Shown: positions 8,904 to 17,520 of the stretch, piece by piece | How the letters are laid out: each line of letters begins with the position of its first letter | Position numbering within the stretch: the stretch's first letter is position 1 | NCBI GenBank assembly: GCA_021153285.1 | Contig: JAGKTT010000014.1 | Location: 55,422 to 119,421, forward strand | DNA from: Bacteroidia bacterium | Lineage (GTDB): Bacteria; Bacteroidota; Bacteroidia; Bacteroidales; UBA932 | Length of the DNA stretch: 64,000 nucleotides | Direction: 5' to 3' | Notes under the pieces: model-generated | Seen by the model: the letters and a program-made list of their open reading frames with translations, nothing else | What the model was told of the DNA's origin: nothing | Databases searched by the model: none | Position numbers and translations under genes: made by a program

Positions 8904-9683
8904 TTATGCTAATTGACGATAAAGAGCCACCGTCCTTGCTGCCTCGGCGACATCGTGGACACGAAGTATGTCTGCCCCGTTCTGAAGAGCCGCGAAATTC
9001 AGAACCTGCGTAGCAGGAAGAGATTCATCCGGAGATATATTCAGATATTTGTATATCAGACTTTTACGAGACACCCCGACAAGGATGCGCGGGGACTGTC
9101 CTCCCGCAACGCGTACCGTCTTGAAAACTTCAAGGGATTTCAGAAGTTCATAATTCTGGTCAATCGTCTTGGAAAAGCCTATTCCCGGATCCAGAATCCA
9201 GTCTTTTATCCCATAAGATTCCGCTTTGATGGAAAAATCATCAAAATAAGCCTTTACATCACGTACAACATCCTCATAATCAGTCATTCCAGACATTGTC
9301 AGCGTATCTCCCCTCTTATGCATAGCCACATAGGTCAGGCCCAGTGCACCCACAGTCGGGAGCATCTGAGGATCATCCTCTCCGGCCGATATATCATTGA
9401 CAATAAAATCGCCTACAAGATCATACGCCTTCCGTACTACTGAAGCCCAATAGGTATCTATCGACAGACATATATCCGGAAAAGAAGTCTCTAGTTCCCT
9501 AAGGACAGGTTCCAGCCTCAGCCACTCCTGATCCTCCCCCACCGGCATAGATCCGGGACGGGTAGAGCAGGCTCCAAGATCTATTATGTCAGCCCCTTCC
9601 GACAACATCGTGTCAATACGGGACAATGCCGCATCCACCCCACTGCAACGACTCACAGGGAAATCCGACAAGCGGAATGACAA
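8904..9683 (-). CDS. folP: Dihydropteroate synthase, 5' end abnormal
   Basis: DHPS joins para-aminobenzoate to dihydropterin pyrophosphate in folate synthesis. Recognised by GADIIDLGACSTRPGS, SIDTYWASVVRKA, FIVNDISAGEDDPQM, YVAMHKRG, WILDPGIGFSKT, LVGVSRKS and the C-terminal ILRVHDVAEA. The open frame begins with TTG at 9683, and no ATG is available. The usual opening MGILNVTPDSF, which contributes to the active site, is missing; in its place is SFRLSDFPVSRCSG. About 25-30 residues of the normal N terminus are absent, and TAA closes the frame 33 bases further upstream. Another frame reads ILIVIPLVGF, which vaguely resembles the motif, so a small frameshift is possible. As read, activity is doubtful. 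The identity of the remainder is secure. Confidence 0.85.
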   Translation of the reverse strand: MSFRLSDFPVSRCSGVDAALSRIDTMLSEGADIIDLGACSTRPGSMPVGEDQEWLRLEPVLRELETSFPDICLSIDTYWASVVRKAYDLVGDFIVNDISAGEDDPQMLPTVGALGLTYVAMHKRGDTLTMSGMTDYEDVVRDVKAYFDDFSIKAESYGIKDWILDPGIGFSKTIDQNYELLKSLEVFKTVRVAGGQSPRILVGVSRKSLIYKYLNISPDESLPATQVLNFAALQNGADILRVHDVAEAARTVALYRQLA

Positions 9684-9740
9684 TAAGAATCGACAGGCAG
9701 AAAGGATATGAAATTAGGCAAAAGTCAGGAAAACTTTTTT

Positions 9741-9748
9741 AACTTTGT
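9741..9748 (+). promoter_or_regulatory. -7 element before tmk
   Basis: TAACTTTG fits TAnnTTTG and lies 20 bases before the tmk ATG, giving a very short leader. No clear -33 TTTG was found at the right distance. Confidence 0.5.
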
Positions 9749-9768
9749 AAGTTAAAGTCCATAAAAAT

Positions 9769-10449
9769 ATGCTAATCGTACTTGAAGGACTGGATGGAGC
9801 CGGTAAATCCACCCAGGTAAAAAGACTCAGAAACTACCTTGAGACTAATTTAGGAAGTCTCGAATACATACATTTTCCACGCTATGACGCCCCCGTATAC
9901 GGAGATCTCATCAGCCGTTTTCTGCGCGGTGACTTCGGATCAAACGAAACCGTGCACCCGCAGCTTGTGGCCCTGTTATTTGCCGAAGACCGTCACGGAG
10001 CGGCTCCCGGCATCAAAAAGACACTCAGTGACGGAGGAAATGTGCTTCTGGACAGATATGTTTATTCAAACATCGCATACCAATGTGCTAAGATCGCAGA
10101 CCCGGATGAAGCAGAAAGACTCAGAGACTGGATATTCAACACCGAGTACGGTGACTTCTGTCTGCCGGTCCCAGATCTGAATATATTCCTCGACGTTCCT
10201 ATAGGATTCGTCGAGTCGAAGTTGAGAAGCCAGCGTGGCGGAGCTGACAGAGAGTATCTGGAAGGCGGTCAGGACATCCACGAAGCAGACATCGAATTCC
10301 AGAAACGCGTCCGCGCCATCTACAAAAGACAGTGCGAGCTCGATCCAAAATTCATAAGGATAGACTGTTCTGACGAATATGGAGAAATGCTTCCGCCAGG
10401 CGCAATCTTTGCCAAAATTCAGGAAATCATAGACATAGTCATAAAATAA
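9769..10449 (+). CDS. tmk: Thymidylate kinase
   Basis: 226 residues, the usual size. It phosphorylates dTMP to dTDP with ATP in the cytoplasm. The P-loop GLDGAGKST (residues 7-15) is followed by a DR motif in VLLDRYVYSNIAYQ and by LNIFLDVP, all typical of Tmk. Start chosen at the ATG at 9769 because the P-loop then sits at the normal distance from the N terminus and a -7 element lies just upstream. It is divergent from folP and followed 20 bases later by a membrane protein gene on the same strand. Confidence 0.93.
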   Translation: MLIVLEGLDGAGKSTQVKRLRNYLETNLGSLEYIHFPRYDAPVYGDLISRFLRGDFGSNETVHPQLVALLFAEDRHGAAPGIKKTLSDGGNVLLDRYVYSNIAYQCAKIADPDEAERLRDWIFNTEYGDFCLPVPDLNIFLDVPIGFVESKLRSQRGGADREYLEGGQDIHEADIEFQKRVRAIYKRQCELDPKFIRIDCSDEYGEMLPPGAIFAKIQEIIDIVIK

Positions 10450-10469
10450 TCGGCACAAAGATCTGCATT

Positions 10470-11645
10470 ATGAGATACCTTTTCTTGAGAATGAAGCGTT
10501 TCTGTGGCTTTATCACCGGATTTGTATTCTTCCTGTCCGGCATAATAAAGCTGATGGATCCTGTAGGTGCCGGCCTGGTGATGGACGAATACTTCGATTT
10601 CCTGCATATAGGCTTCCTGTCATTTTCAGCGAAGGCCGCAGGAGTTTTTTTTGCATTTGCTGAGACATTGATCGGAACCGCATTGATTACCGGAGTTTGG
10701 AGAAAGCCGACAGCTCTATGCGCGATCTGCCTTCAGACATTTTTCACTCTCCTGACTCTCCTGCTTGTCATTTTCAATCCGGAGATGGACTGCGGATGTT
10801 TCGGGGAAGCCATTCACCTGACACATATGCAGACTTTCCTCAAGAATGTACTCATCTTGGCATTACTGCTCGCTTATTATATTCCCGGCAGGCATCTGGG
10901 AGAAGCCAGAAAAATGAAATACATTTCATTCAGTCTGGTTACCGCATCCGTGATCGCATTCACGATATACTCATTGATATATATTCCCCTGATAGACTTT
11001 ACAGCCTACAGGCCGGGATCGAAGCTCGAGGCCGGAGCCGAGATTAATTCTGATGATATGTATGAATCTGTATTCACGTATGAAAAAGATGGAATTCGGG
11101 AGAGATTTACCCTCGGCCATCTTCCGGACTCGACCTGGACATTCGTAAACGCAGAAACACGTCTCAAGAAAGGCTACGAAGAATCTTTGACAGGACTTTC
11201 ATTCTACGATCCTGCTACAGGAGATTACAAGGACAATCTTGCCACCGAAGGTAAGGTTATGGCAATCTCAGTATATAACTCGCAGATGGGCACAAGAAAG
11301 TGGAGCCGGACTGAAGCATTCATATCCAGAGCCTCGAAAGCAGGTTTCACCGTGCTGCTTCTCTGCGCCTCGAAAGAAGGAATCCCTGCTCCCTTGTCAG
11401 AATCAGCATATATATCTGACTACAAGACCCTTATAAGCCTCAACAGATCAAACGGAGGCGCCACATACTTCCATAACGGGCAGCTCATCAGGAAATGGGC
11501 CGGCATCAATACACCTGACGCTTCGGAGCTCAAGACAATAGCGGAAACAGCCGCCACAGAGATTGTCATAGCACAAGACAGCAAAGGAAGCCTTGTCTTC
11601 CAAGGCTTCCTTTTATACGTTACAGCTATAATGCTGTTATTATAA
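10470..11645 (+). CDS. DoxX/MauE-type membrane protein with C-terminal extracytoplasmic domain
   Basis: 391 residues. The N-terminal ~175 residues form four or so membrane segments with the DoxX/MauE pattern (FVFFLSGIIKLMDPVGAG, FAETLIGTALITG), a CAIC pair (84/87) and DCGCFGEAI (Cys108/Cys110), a motif common in this family. A soluble extracytoplasmic region follows (~180-370), and a short hydrophobic tail, GFLLYVTAIMLLL, ends the protein. MauE-like proteins take part in thiol-disulfide exchange across the membrane, so it may connect with the many thioredoxin-like proteins nearby, but no direct evidence is seen. The last codons encode a strong terminator-like hairpin (see separate entry). Confidence 0.75.
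   Translation: MRYLFLRMKRFCGFITGFVFFLSGIIKLMDPVGAGLVMDEYFDFLHIGFLSFSAKAAGVFFAFAETLIGTALITGVWRKPTALCAICLQTFFTLLTLLLVIFNPEMDCGCFGEAIHLTHMQTFLKNVLILALLLAYYIPGRHLGEARKMKYISFSLVTASVIAFTIYSLIYIPLIDFTAYRPGSKLEAGAEINSDDMYESVFTYEKDGIRERFTLGHLPDSTWTFVNAETRLKKGYEESLTGLSFYDPATGDYKDNLATEGKVMAISVYNSQMGTRKWSRTEAFISRASKAGFTVLLLCASKEGIPAPLSESAYISDYKTLISLNRSNGGATYFHNGQLIRKWAGINTPDASELKTIAETAATEIVIAQDSKGSLVFQGFLLYVTAIMLLL
11583..11614 (+). terminator. Terminator-like hairpin inside the 3' end of a coding region
   Basis: A perfect 13-bp stem (11583-11595 with 11601-11613) encloses a 5-base loop and is followed by T, but lies within the last ~20 codons of the DoxX/MauE-type gene. An independent, ordinary terminator follows 30 bases later. 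Whether this hairpin terminates is unknown. Confidence 0.55.
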
Positions 11646-11667
11646 AAGTCCTGCGGGACTTTTTTTT
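11644..11667. terminator. Bidirectional intrinsic terminator between convergent genes
   Basis: AAAAGTCC, loop TGCG, GGACTTTT and further T residues; the inverted repeat serves the rightward DoxX/MauE-type gene and the leftward Omp28-like gene, whose stop codon lies in the T tract. Confidence 0.85.
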
Positions 11668-12823
11668 ATTTGTACTCAAACTGAGTCACTCCGTTGATCG
11701 GAGCGGTAATGACATTATTCACAATATATGAATAACCCTTCTCATCAGGAACTGACACAAAGATGCAGAGTTTGAGATCTTCCACCTTCCATCCATCAGG
11801 GTGATATTTGATTGGATCCAGATCATTGAAATTCCAAGCAAACATCTTCTCCGCAGTCTTTCCAGCTTCTATTTCACCAAGCTTGATACCTGCATACGAA
11901 GTACCACTCTTGGAATCTGCAATACGGATGCAGTCATCAAACTCGTGATACCAGCTGTTCTCCTCACCGGCTGGAGCTCCTTTCTGCTGTCCCTTGATGT
12001 TATCCTCAAGAAGCCAGGCACCCACACGATACTGGCCGGTCTGTGCGGCCTTCACGCATACCTTGAATGTAAGAGCACCGTCAGCAAATACTGAATTTAC
12101 GGAAATACCAGCCTTCGCATCTTCTGCCTCCAATCTGTCTGCAATCATAGAACTCACATTGTTATAGGTCACTTCAGTTGTAAGCATAGCCCAATCCAGA
12201 CATATAGTCGGAAAATACTGCACGCCATAGAAGCTATCGGCAAAAAATGCAGGGTCATCAGAATTATAGGTATGAGCTTCAGCCTTTACTGCGTAAGGAG
12301 CCAATTCATTTTCATCATAGAATTTATGAATCGCAGCAGTTGCATTCGGGCAAGCCGGACACTGTTGACCAGTAAATTTTGTGAGAAGCACTCTTCTCAC
12401 AAATGATGTATTTGACGGCTGTAGATCCTCTGGAGTCTCAGGAACCTCAGTAGACACTGCTGTGACAGTCACAGTATTGGAAATGAATGTCTTGTAGTTT
12501 GCATAGAAAGTGTAGTCACCGGTTTCTGTTGCAGTAAACTTGAAATCGCTTCCAAGATCCACAGGTTTATTCTTACCGTCAAAGATAATAACATCCTCAG
12601 TGATCACCTCGTCATTGAACTTCACTGTCAATGTAGCTGCATCTGCACCATTTGACTGGATTATGAGCTTATCTACCTCAAGTGTAAGCTTTCCTTCAGT
12701 AACAGGGGTATCCGGAACATCAGGTGTATCCGGAGTATCCGGAGTGTCAACCGGTCCTTCGCAAGAAGCGAAGAGCATCACTGCTGCACTGAGCAGTGAT
12801 GCAAATCTGAAAATTGTCTTCAT
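11666..12823 (-). CDS. Omp28-like surface lipoprotein with CxxC motif (CPAC)
   Basis: 385 residues. Lipobox Cys at residue 21 (MLFASC) followed by EGP and a Pro/Asp/Thr linker with repeated DTP units (residues ~26-40). Ig-like domain ~45-122 (KLTLEVDKLIIQSNGADAAT), then the thioredoxin-like segment with TGQQC155-P-A-C158-P, and the Omp28-type C-terminal region (YRVGAWLLEDNIKGQQKG, WKVEDLKLCIFVSV). CPAC differs from the CVNC and CFNC of the other operon. Its ATG overlaps the stop codon of the 947-residue lipoprotein gene (TAATG), so the two are translationally coupled and probably work together. A surface thiol-redox role is inferred. Confidence 0.85.
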   Translation of the reverse strand: MKTIFRFASLLSAAVMLFASCEGPVDTPDTPDTPDVPDTPVTEGKLTLEVDKLIIQSNGADAATLTVKFNDEVITEDVIIFDGKNKPVDLGSDFKFTATETGDYTFYANYKTFISNTVTVTAVSTEVPETPEDLQPSNTSFVRRVLLTKFTGQQCPACPNATAAIHKFYDENELAPYAVKAEAHTYNSDDPAFFADSFYGVQYFPTICLDWAMLTTEVTYNNVSSMIADRLEAEDAKAGISVNSVFADGALTFKVCVKAAQTGQYRVGAWLLEDNIKGQQKGAPAGEENSWYHEFDDCIRIADSKSGTSYAGIKLGEIEAGKTAEKMFAWNFNDLDPIKYHPDGWKVEDLKLCIFVSVPDEKGYSYIVNNVITAPINGVTQFEYK

Positions 12824-15666
12824 TATCTGTTATATTTCTCGTCCAAATATGACTTGATCGATGAATTAAGCATATCCTCTGTAAGAATATACATATCCTT
12901 CTGCTCAAAGCTAGGAAGATTAACATTCTTGATTGGAGTGAGTGACTTGACTACTGCTGGAGTCCAAGTCTCACATACAACGTGTGGCTTAGCATACTCT
13001 GCCTCTCTTGAAGTGCTTGTCGCAGTGCTTGCAGTAACCTTCCATCCTCTTGTGAATGTTATCTCCGACACAACCGGTCTGAGCATCTGAGCATCGTGTT
13101 CACCCCATCCACCGATAGCGTTAGGATAGTGTGCATAGAGCTTGGCATCAGCCTCATCGTGTAGAGGAGCCATCACCGGCTTAATGATGAACTTGTCATC
13201 ATTAACAATCTCCACAGGGAACTCTGCCGGCATAATGACCTCACCCTCAGCGCCCTCACGACCGCTGACAACTGCAGACTTGTATCCGTGGTTCTGCTCT
13301 GGATTGTAAGCTGCCATAAAGAATGGTATTCTCTGCCAGGATGACATCGGAGGTGCTGCCCACATATCAAATGGAAGCGTAACATTTCCGTCTGCGTCAA
13401 TCTCAAGATACCACTTTGGACCGAAGTCGTAGAAAATCTGAGCGTTGTCAATACAGCTGTACTGAGAATGTACGAAAAGGTCGAACGGAGATGCAAGAGA
13501 AAGGCGACTTTCATTTGGATAAATAGGATCCTCATCGAACCAACCAAGGCAAAGAACTCTGTTTCTATACTTCAACCTATAGTTATTGAAGATCTCAGCC
13601 TCACGCTTGTAATCATCATACAGAGCATCAGTTGCATTCTTGTCATAGCCATAGCTGCTATAGAAGTCATATACGTCCTGAGTAAGGGTAGGAGTAGGGA
13701 TTTCGTTCTGGATCCTGATGTTCGCAGTCTTCTTGAGCTTATACTCCTGGATGTTGTTATTCTTGTCAAACTCTCTGATGAGAAGCTGTGCAGTCGCGGT
13801 CCACTCACCCTCAAGAGTATTGAAGAGAGGGCTGTTCACCTGCGGAACCATATCAAGAAGCTTGGTCTGGCAGTCAGCGACAGCAGGACAAGGCTTACCT
13901 GTCTTCTCTGGAGAATAGAGATTGTTCGGAGTCTCCTCCTCATTGTATCCAAGAACAGCCATACGTATTATCTGTCCGTCAGTAGAGTTGATCTGCACCT
14001 CGAGTCCCGCGTCAGAATTGATCATCTGGATCTCCTCGTCGGTGAAAGGATTCTGACAAAGGTCAGCATACTTCACATCCGAGTTAGCCTCGAACATAAA
14101 CTCCCTCTTGTAGTCAGCACCATAGTATGCTCTTACGACATCCTTGTTAGGAGCCTTGACATTGAACTTTGCAAAATACTCGTTCTGGTTGTTCTCTACT
14201 GCAGTAACCTCGATTACAGGGGCACCCATAACCTTCTGAGTTGTCTCGAAGGTCTGGTGGATGAACTTCTGCTTAGAACCATACTCGTCTCCAATGACGG
14301 TCACGAATACGTGGTATAGGTTGTCCGGATCAAGAGCCACGCTGTTGAACTCTCTTGCAGACACTGTTGCATTGCCCTGGAGTGTAGGGAAATAGAGGTG
14401 CTGCATACCATAGTATGAGCAAATGAGCCACTGAAGCCATTCCTCGTGACCGAGGAGGAGGTCTCCGACAAGCATCTTGTATGTTGCATCGTTACAGATC
14501 ATATATGAATACACATATACATTATCATCTGTAAGGAAACTGATTTTCGCATCAACAGGCGTAACCTCATCAATGATGACTTCGAAATCAGTCTCAAGAA
14601 GCTCCGGTTCCTTTGTCTTGAAGTAAAGAGCCTGGAAGGCACCATTCTTACCGAACGAGTTGTCTGCCCAGTACTTCTCTTCTCCCGTAACAAGCACACC
14701 TGTCTCAGCGTCAAAGCTCAGATTCGACTTAGATGTGAATCCACCGGTCTCAGCCACCCAGCCGTTCTGGTCCCACATAGGAACGTAGTATCCCCAATCC
14801 TTTTCCTCTGAACCATAAGACCATCCCCAGCCTGTCTCGTCAAGATGTCCGTATCTGTACTGACCTGCAGTAAAGAGATATGGCTCAGCAGGAGCTATAG
14901 GGAGATGAAGCATAATAGGCTCGCCTGTCTCAGGGTCGATATAAGTCGATCCGTCCTCATTAAGTCTGTTCTCGTTGTATGGATGGATATACACTGTAGT
15001 ATCACGTACTGTCTCCTGCCATCCCATACATCCGTGACCATTCTCCATAAGGTTCACAGCCCAAGTTCTTCCCATCTCATATTTTGCCATAAGCACATCG
15101 AGCAGTGATCCGAAATTATAACGGATAGCATACTTATCCGGATCATTCTTAACCTCATCAGGAACTGTGATACGCACTTTGTAACCCATATACTCGGTAT
15201 CCATAAGGGTAAGCATCTTGTCAAAAGTATAATCAAGAGTCTTTACCTCTACCTCAAGGATATCCTCATAGAAGTTTTCGGCATCTACCTTAGCAGCAAA
15301 ATATGCCCAATAAGTCTTGTTGGCCTGAAGGTCAGTAAGGCTTACAGATGTTTCTGTCGGTTCTACAGTTGTTCCTGTAGCAAAGAGAACAGCCGGCAGC
15401 GTCATCTCAGTCTGCTCTTCACTGACAACATAAGCGATCTCCATAATGTTTTCTGCATTGATCTCGAGCTCCGCAGAAGTCTGGAGAACGGATTTCACTC
15501 TCACCTCAAGAAGAGGTTCCTTGGTCTCAGGAATGGAATCTTTAGGAGTTTCAACGTCAACGTCTGGTCCGATCGGATCCGGTTCCGGCTCTACGCAGCT
15601 GTAAAGTCCGAAGGACAATGCAGTGATCATAAGAGCTGAAATTGTCTTAAGAAATGTACTTTTCAT
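12823..15666 (-). CDS. Very large multidomain surface lipoprotein
   Basis: 947 residues. Lipobox Cys at residue 24 (LSFGLYSC) followed by the acidic VEPEPDP. Several fibronectin-III-like units are visible, for example LLEVRVKSVLQTSAELEINA near residue 50 and FEVIIDEVTPVDAKISFLT near residue 360. Tryptophan- and tyrosine-rich stretches between them (TGWGWSYGSEEKDWGYYVPM) suggest carbohydrate or ligand contact surfaces. No enzyme motif was recognised. Its stop codon overlaps the start of the CPAC Omp28-like gene by one base. It shares style and genomic company with the 745-residue lipoprotein at 1493-3730, so the pairing of a large lipoprotein with an Omp28-like protein occurs twice in the window. 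Function unknown. Confidence 0.8.
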   Translation of the reverse strand: MKSTFLKTISALMITALSFGLYSCVEPEPDPIGPDVDVETPKDSIPETKEPLLEVRVKSVLQTSAELEINAENIMEIAYVVSEEQTEMTLPAVLFATGTTVEPTETSVSLTDLQANKTYWAYFAAKVDAENFYEDILEVEVKTLDYTFDKMLTLMDTEYMGYKVRITVPDEVKNDPDKYAIRYNFGSLLDVLMAKYEMGRTWAVNLMENGHGCMGWQETVRDTTVYIHPYNENRLNEDGSTYIDPETGEPIMLHLPIAPAEPYLFTAGQYRYGHLDETGWGWSYGSEEKDWGYYVPMWDQNGWVAETGGFTSKSNLSFDAETGVLVTGEEKYWADNSFGKNGAFQALYFKTKEPELLETDFEVIIDEVTPVDAKISFLTDDNVYVYSYMICNDATYKMLVGDLLLGHEEWLQWLICSYYGMQHLYFPTLQGNATVSAREFNSVALDPDNLYHVFVTVIGDEYGSKQKFIHQTFETTQKVMGAPVIEVTAVENNQNEYFAKFNVKAPNKDVVRAYYGADYKREFMFEANSDVKYADLCQNPFTDEEIQMINSDAGLEVQINSTDGQIIRMAVLGYNEEETPNNLYSPEKTGKPCPAVADCQTKLLDMVPQVNSPLFNTLEGEWTATAQLLIREFDKNNNIQEYKLKKTANIRIQNEIPTPTLTQDVYDFYSSYGYDKNATDALYDDYKREAEIFNNYRLKYRNRVLCLGWFDEDPIYPNESRLSLASPFDLFVHSQYSCIDNAQIFYDFGPKWYLEIDADGNVTLPFDMWAAPPMSSWQRIPFFMAAYNPEQNHGYKSAVVSGREGAEGEVIMPAEFPVEIVNDDKFIIKPVMAPLHDEADAKLYAHYPNAIGGWGEHDAQMLRPVVSEITFTRGWKVTASTATSTSREAEYAKPHVVCETWTPAVVKSLTPIKNVNLPSFEQKDMYILTEDMLNSSIKSYLDEKYNR

Positions 15667-15719
15667 TTAATTTTTTATTGTTAGTTTAATGATTGTCAGA
15701 CTAAAATGGTATATCGCGG

Positions 15720-15750
15720 CAAAGATAAACTTTTTCCGCAAGTTTCCAAT
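15720..15750 (-). promoter_or_regulatory. Promoter of the 947-residue lipoprotein / Omp28 unit
   Basis: Read leftward: ATTG (15750-15747), 19 bases, TATCTTTG (15727-15720). This differs from the TTTG-N19-TAnnTTTG ideal by one base and lies ~55 bases before the ATG at 15666. Confidence 0.65.
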
Positions 15751-15799
15751 CATTTATTAAGTAGATAACGGATTACCACCATTTTTTCTATCTTTTTGC

Positions 15800-15807
15800 T
15801 ATATTTG
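15800..15807 (+). promoter_or_regulatory. -7 element before purB
   Basis: TATATTTG matches TAnnTTTG and stands 26 bases before the purB ATG. No convincing -33 element was found. Confidence 0.5.
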
Positions 15808-15832
15808 CGACGCAAACCTTAAACAGATAGTA

Positions 15833-17173
15833 ATGGAGAATCATTCACTTTTGGCAGTATCACCTGTCGACGGACGCTATTCGCGTCAGACTGAGCCACT
15901 TAGGGAATATTTCAGCGAATATGCCCTCATCAAGTACCGCGTTCGCGTGGAAATCGAGTATTTCATCGCTCTTTGTCAGATCCCTCTGCCCCAGCTTGCC
16001 GATTTCGACACTTCGAAGTTCGAAGCTCTCAGAGACATTTACAGAACAATGACTCCGGCAGACGCAGCCAAAGTGAAGGAAATAGAAAAGGTTACAAATC
16101 ACGATGTTAAGGCCGTCGAGTATTACATCAAGGACCGTTTCAAGGAAATGGAAATTCTGAAGTGGGGCGAATTCGTTCATTTCGGACTTACATCACAGGA
16201 TATAAACAACACATCGGTTCCGCTTTCATTCAAAGAAGCCATCGACGATTGCTTTATGCCTCTTCTGAAGGAAGTCCTCAGCCTGATCAAAGGAATGGCA
16301 GCTGACTGGGCTGAAATCCCGATGCTCGCAAAGACTCACGGACAGCCGGCGTCCCCTACACGAGTAGGCAAGGAGTTCAATGTGTTCGCAGTGCGTCTCG
16401 AAGAGCAGATCCGCCAGTTCGAGCAGCTTACCTACCCGGCTAAGTTCGGAGGTGCTACAGGCAATATGAACGCCCACAAGGTGGCTTACCCTGCAGTGGA
16501 CTGGATTGCATTCGGCAATGATTTCGTCGCATCACTCGGTCTCCAGAGATCGTTCCCTACCACTCAGATCGAGCATTATGACAATCTCGCATCCCTCTTC
16601 GACTGCCTCCGCCGAATCAACACCATCCTCATCGACTTCGCGCGCGACATATGGACATATATTTCAATGGAATACTTCCGTCAGAAGGTAAAGGCCGGAG
16701 AGGTAGGTTCATCAGCAATGCCACATAAGGTCAATCCTATCGACTTCGAAAACGCGGAAGGCAATTTCGGAGTGGCAGACGCTCTCTACACACACCTTTC
16801 AATGAAACTCCCGATCTCACGCCTGCAGCGCGACCTCACAGACTCTACTGTGCTCCGCAACATCGGAATGCCGCTCGCCCACTCCATCATCTCCCTCAAC
16901 TCATTGAAGAAGGGACTCGGAAAGCTCATCCTCAACGAGGAGGCCATAAGGGCTGACCTTGAAAGAAACTGGGCTGTAGTAGCAGAGGCTATCCAGACAA
17001 TCCTCCGCAGAGAAAATTACCCGAACCCTTACGAGACGCTCAAGGCACTCACTCGTACAGGCGCGGGCATCAATCACGAGGTCATCGCAGAATTCATCGA
17101 GACCCTGGAAGTACCGGAATCAGTGAAGGAAGAACTCAGGGTCATAACCCCTTGGACATACACCGGATTTTAA
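15833..17173 (+). CDS. purB: Adenylosuccinate lyase
   Basis: 446 residues, the normal length for the short bacterial type. It removes fumarate from SAICAR and from adenylosuccinate in purine synthesis. Seen: the N-terminal SPVDGRYSRQTEPLREYFSEY, the helix KVTNHDVKAVEYYIKDRF, HFGLTSQDINNTS, the substrate loop TKTHGQPASPTRVGKEF-type segment (AKTHGQPASPTRVGKE), and the fumarase/ASL signature GSSAMPHKVNPIDFEN with the catalytic Ser. All key residues appear present. The last four bases overlap convergently with the end of the FtsB/DivIC-type gene; the shared TTAA supplies a stop on both strands. Confidence 0.95.
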   Translation: MENHSLLAVSPVDGRYSRQTEPLREYFSEYALIKYRVRVEIEYFIALCQIPLPQLADFDTSKFEALRDIYRTMTPADAAKVKEIEKVTNHDVKAVEYYIKDRFKEMEILKWGEFVHFGLTSQDINNTSVPLSFKEAIDDCFMPLLKEVLSLIKGMAADWAEIPMLAKTHGQPASPTRVGKEFNVFAVRLEEQIRQFEQLTYPAKFGGATGNMNAHKVAYPAVDWIAFGNDFVASLGLQRSFPTTQIEHYDNLASLFDCLRRINTILIDFARDIWTYISMEYFRQKVKAGEVGSSAMPHKVNPIDFENAEGNFGVADALYTHLSMKLPISRLQRDLTDSTVLRNIGMPLAHSIISLNSLKKGLGKLILNEEAIRADLERNWAVVAEAIQTILRRENYPNPYETLKALTRTGAGINHEVIAEFIETLEVPESVKEELRVITPWTYTGF

Positions 17174-17472
17174 TTGACAATATAAACATCTTCGCCAGGG
17201 ACAGCAAATCCAAACTGCTCTCTGGCGAATTTTTCTAATGAATCACGATTGGTCTTGAGCTCATCGATATCCTGATCCATAGCCTCAATATCGCGTCGGT
17301 ACTGCTCCATCTGTCTTTCCTGGCGGGCAATCTCTCTTTTGGCCTCGATCCAATGGATTACAGTATTGCCGGGCCCGAAAAGTTTCATCACTATGAAGCC
17401 TACGGTCATAATTACAGCAAACCAGGCCAGAGACCTGTGCTCACCTGAAAAAATATCCTTTATCTTTCCCAA
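17170..17472 (-). CDS. FtsB/DivIC-type septum formation initiator
   Basis: 100 residues. A short cytoplasmic start, one membrane helix (~LAWFAVIMTVGFIVMKLFG), then a coiled coil (IEAKREIARQERQMEQYRRD through DELKTNRDSLEKF) and the terminal motif AREQFGFAVPGEDVYIV, which corresponds to the ARE.Y.M..PGE.V end of FtsB/DivIC proteins. These are bitopic divisome proteins that bridge FtsQ and FtsL. It is divergent from the nucleotidyltransferase gene and convergent with purB. Confidence 0.88.
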   Translation of the reverse strand: MGKIKDIFSGEHRSLAWFAVIMTVGFIVMKLFGPGNTVIHWIEAKREIARQERQMEQYRRDIEAMDQDIDELKTNRDSLEKFAREQFGFAVPGEDVYIVN

Positions 17473-17502
17473 AATAGTTCTTCTTTAATATTCTTGTCTC
17501 GG

Positions 17503-17520
17503 CAAAAATAACTATTTTTG
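17503..17520. promoter_or_regulatory. Back-to-back divergent -7 elements forming a palindrome
   Basis: CAAAAATA-AC-TATTTTTG is an inverted repeat. The right half reads TATTTTTG rightward (toward 17641) and the left half reads TATTTTTG leftward (toward 17472), so each half fits TAnnTTTG. Overlapping divergent promoters, or an operator, are both possible. Confidence 0.5.

Noticed and set aside
13468..14319. Rightward open frame of 283 codons
   Set aside because: It is antisense to the middle of the 947-residue lipoprotein gene, which has a signal peptide, promoter and coupled neighbour; the antisense frame has none of these.
1..15666. SusC/SusD-type polysaccharide utilisation locus
   Set aside because: Large lipoproteins suggested it, but there is no TonB-dependent receptor, SusD-type protein or glycoside hydrolase in the region.
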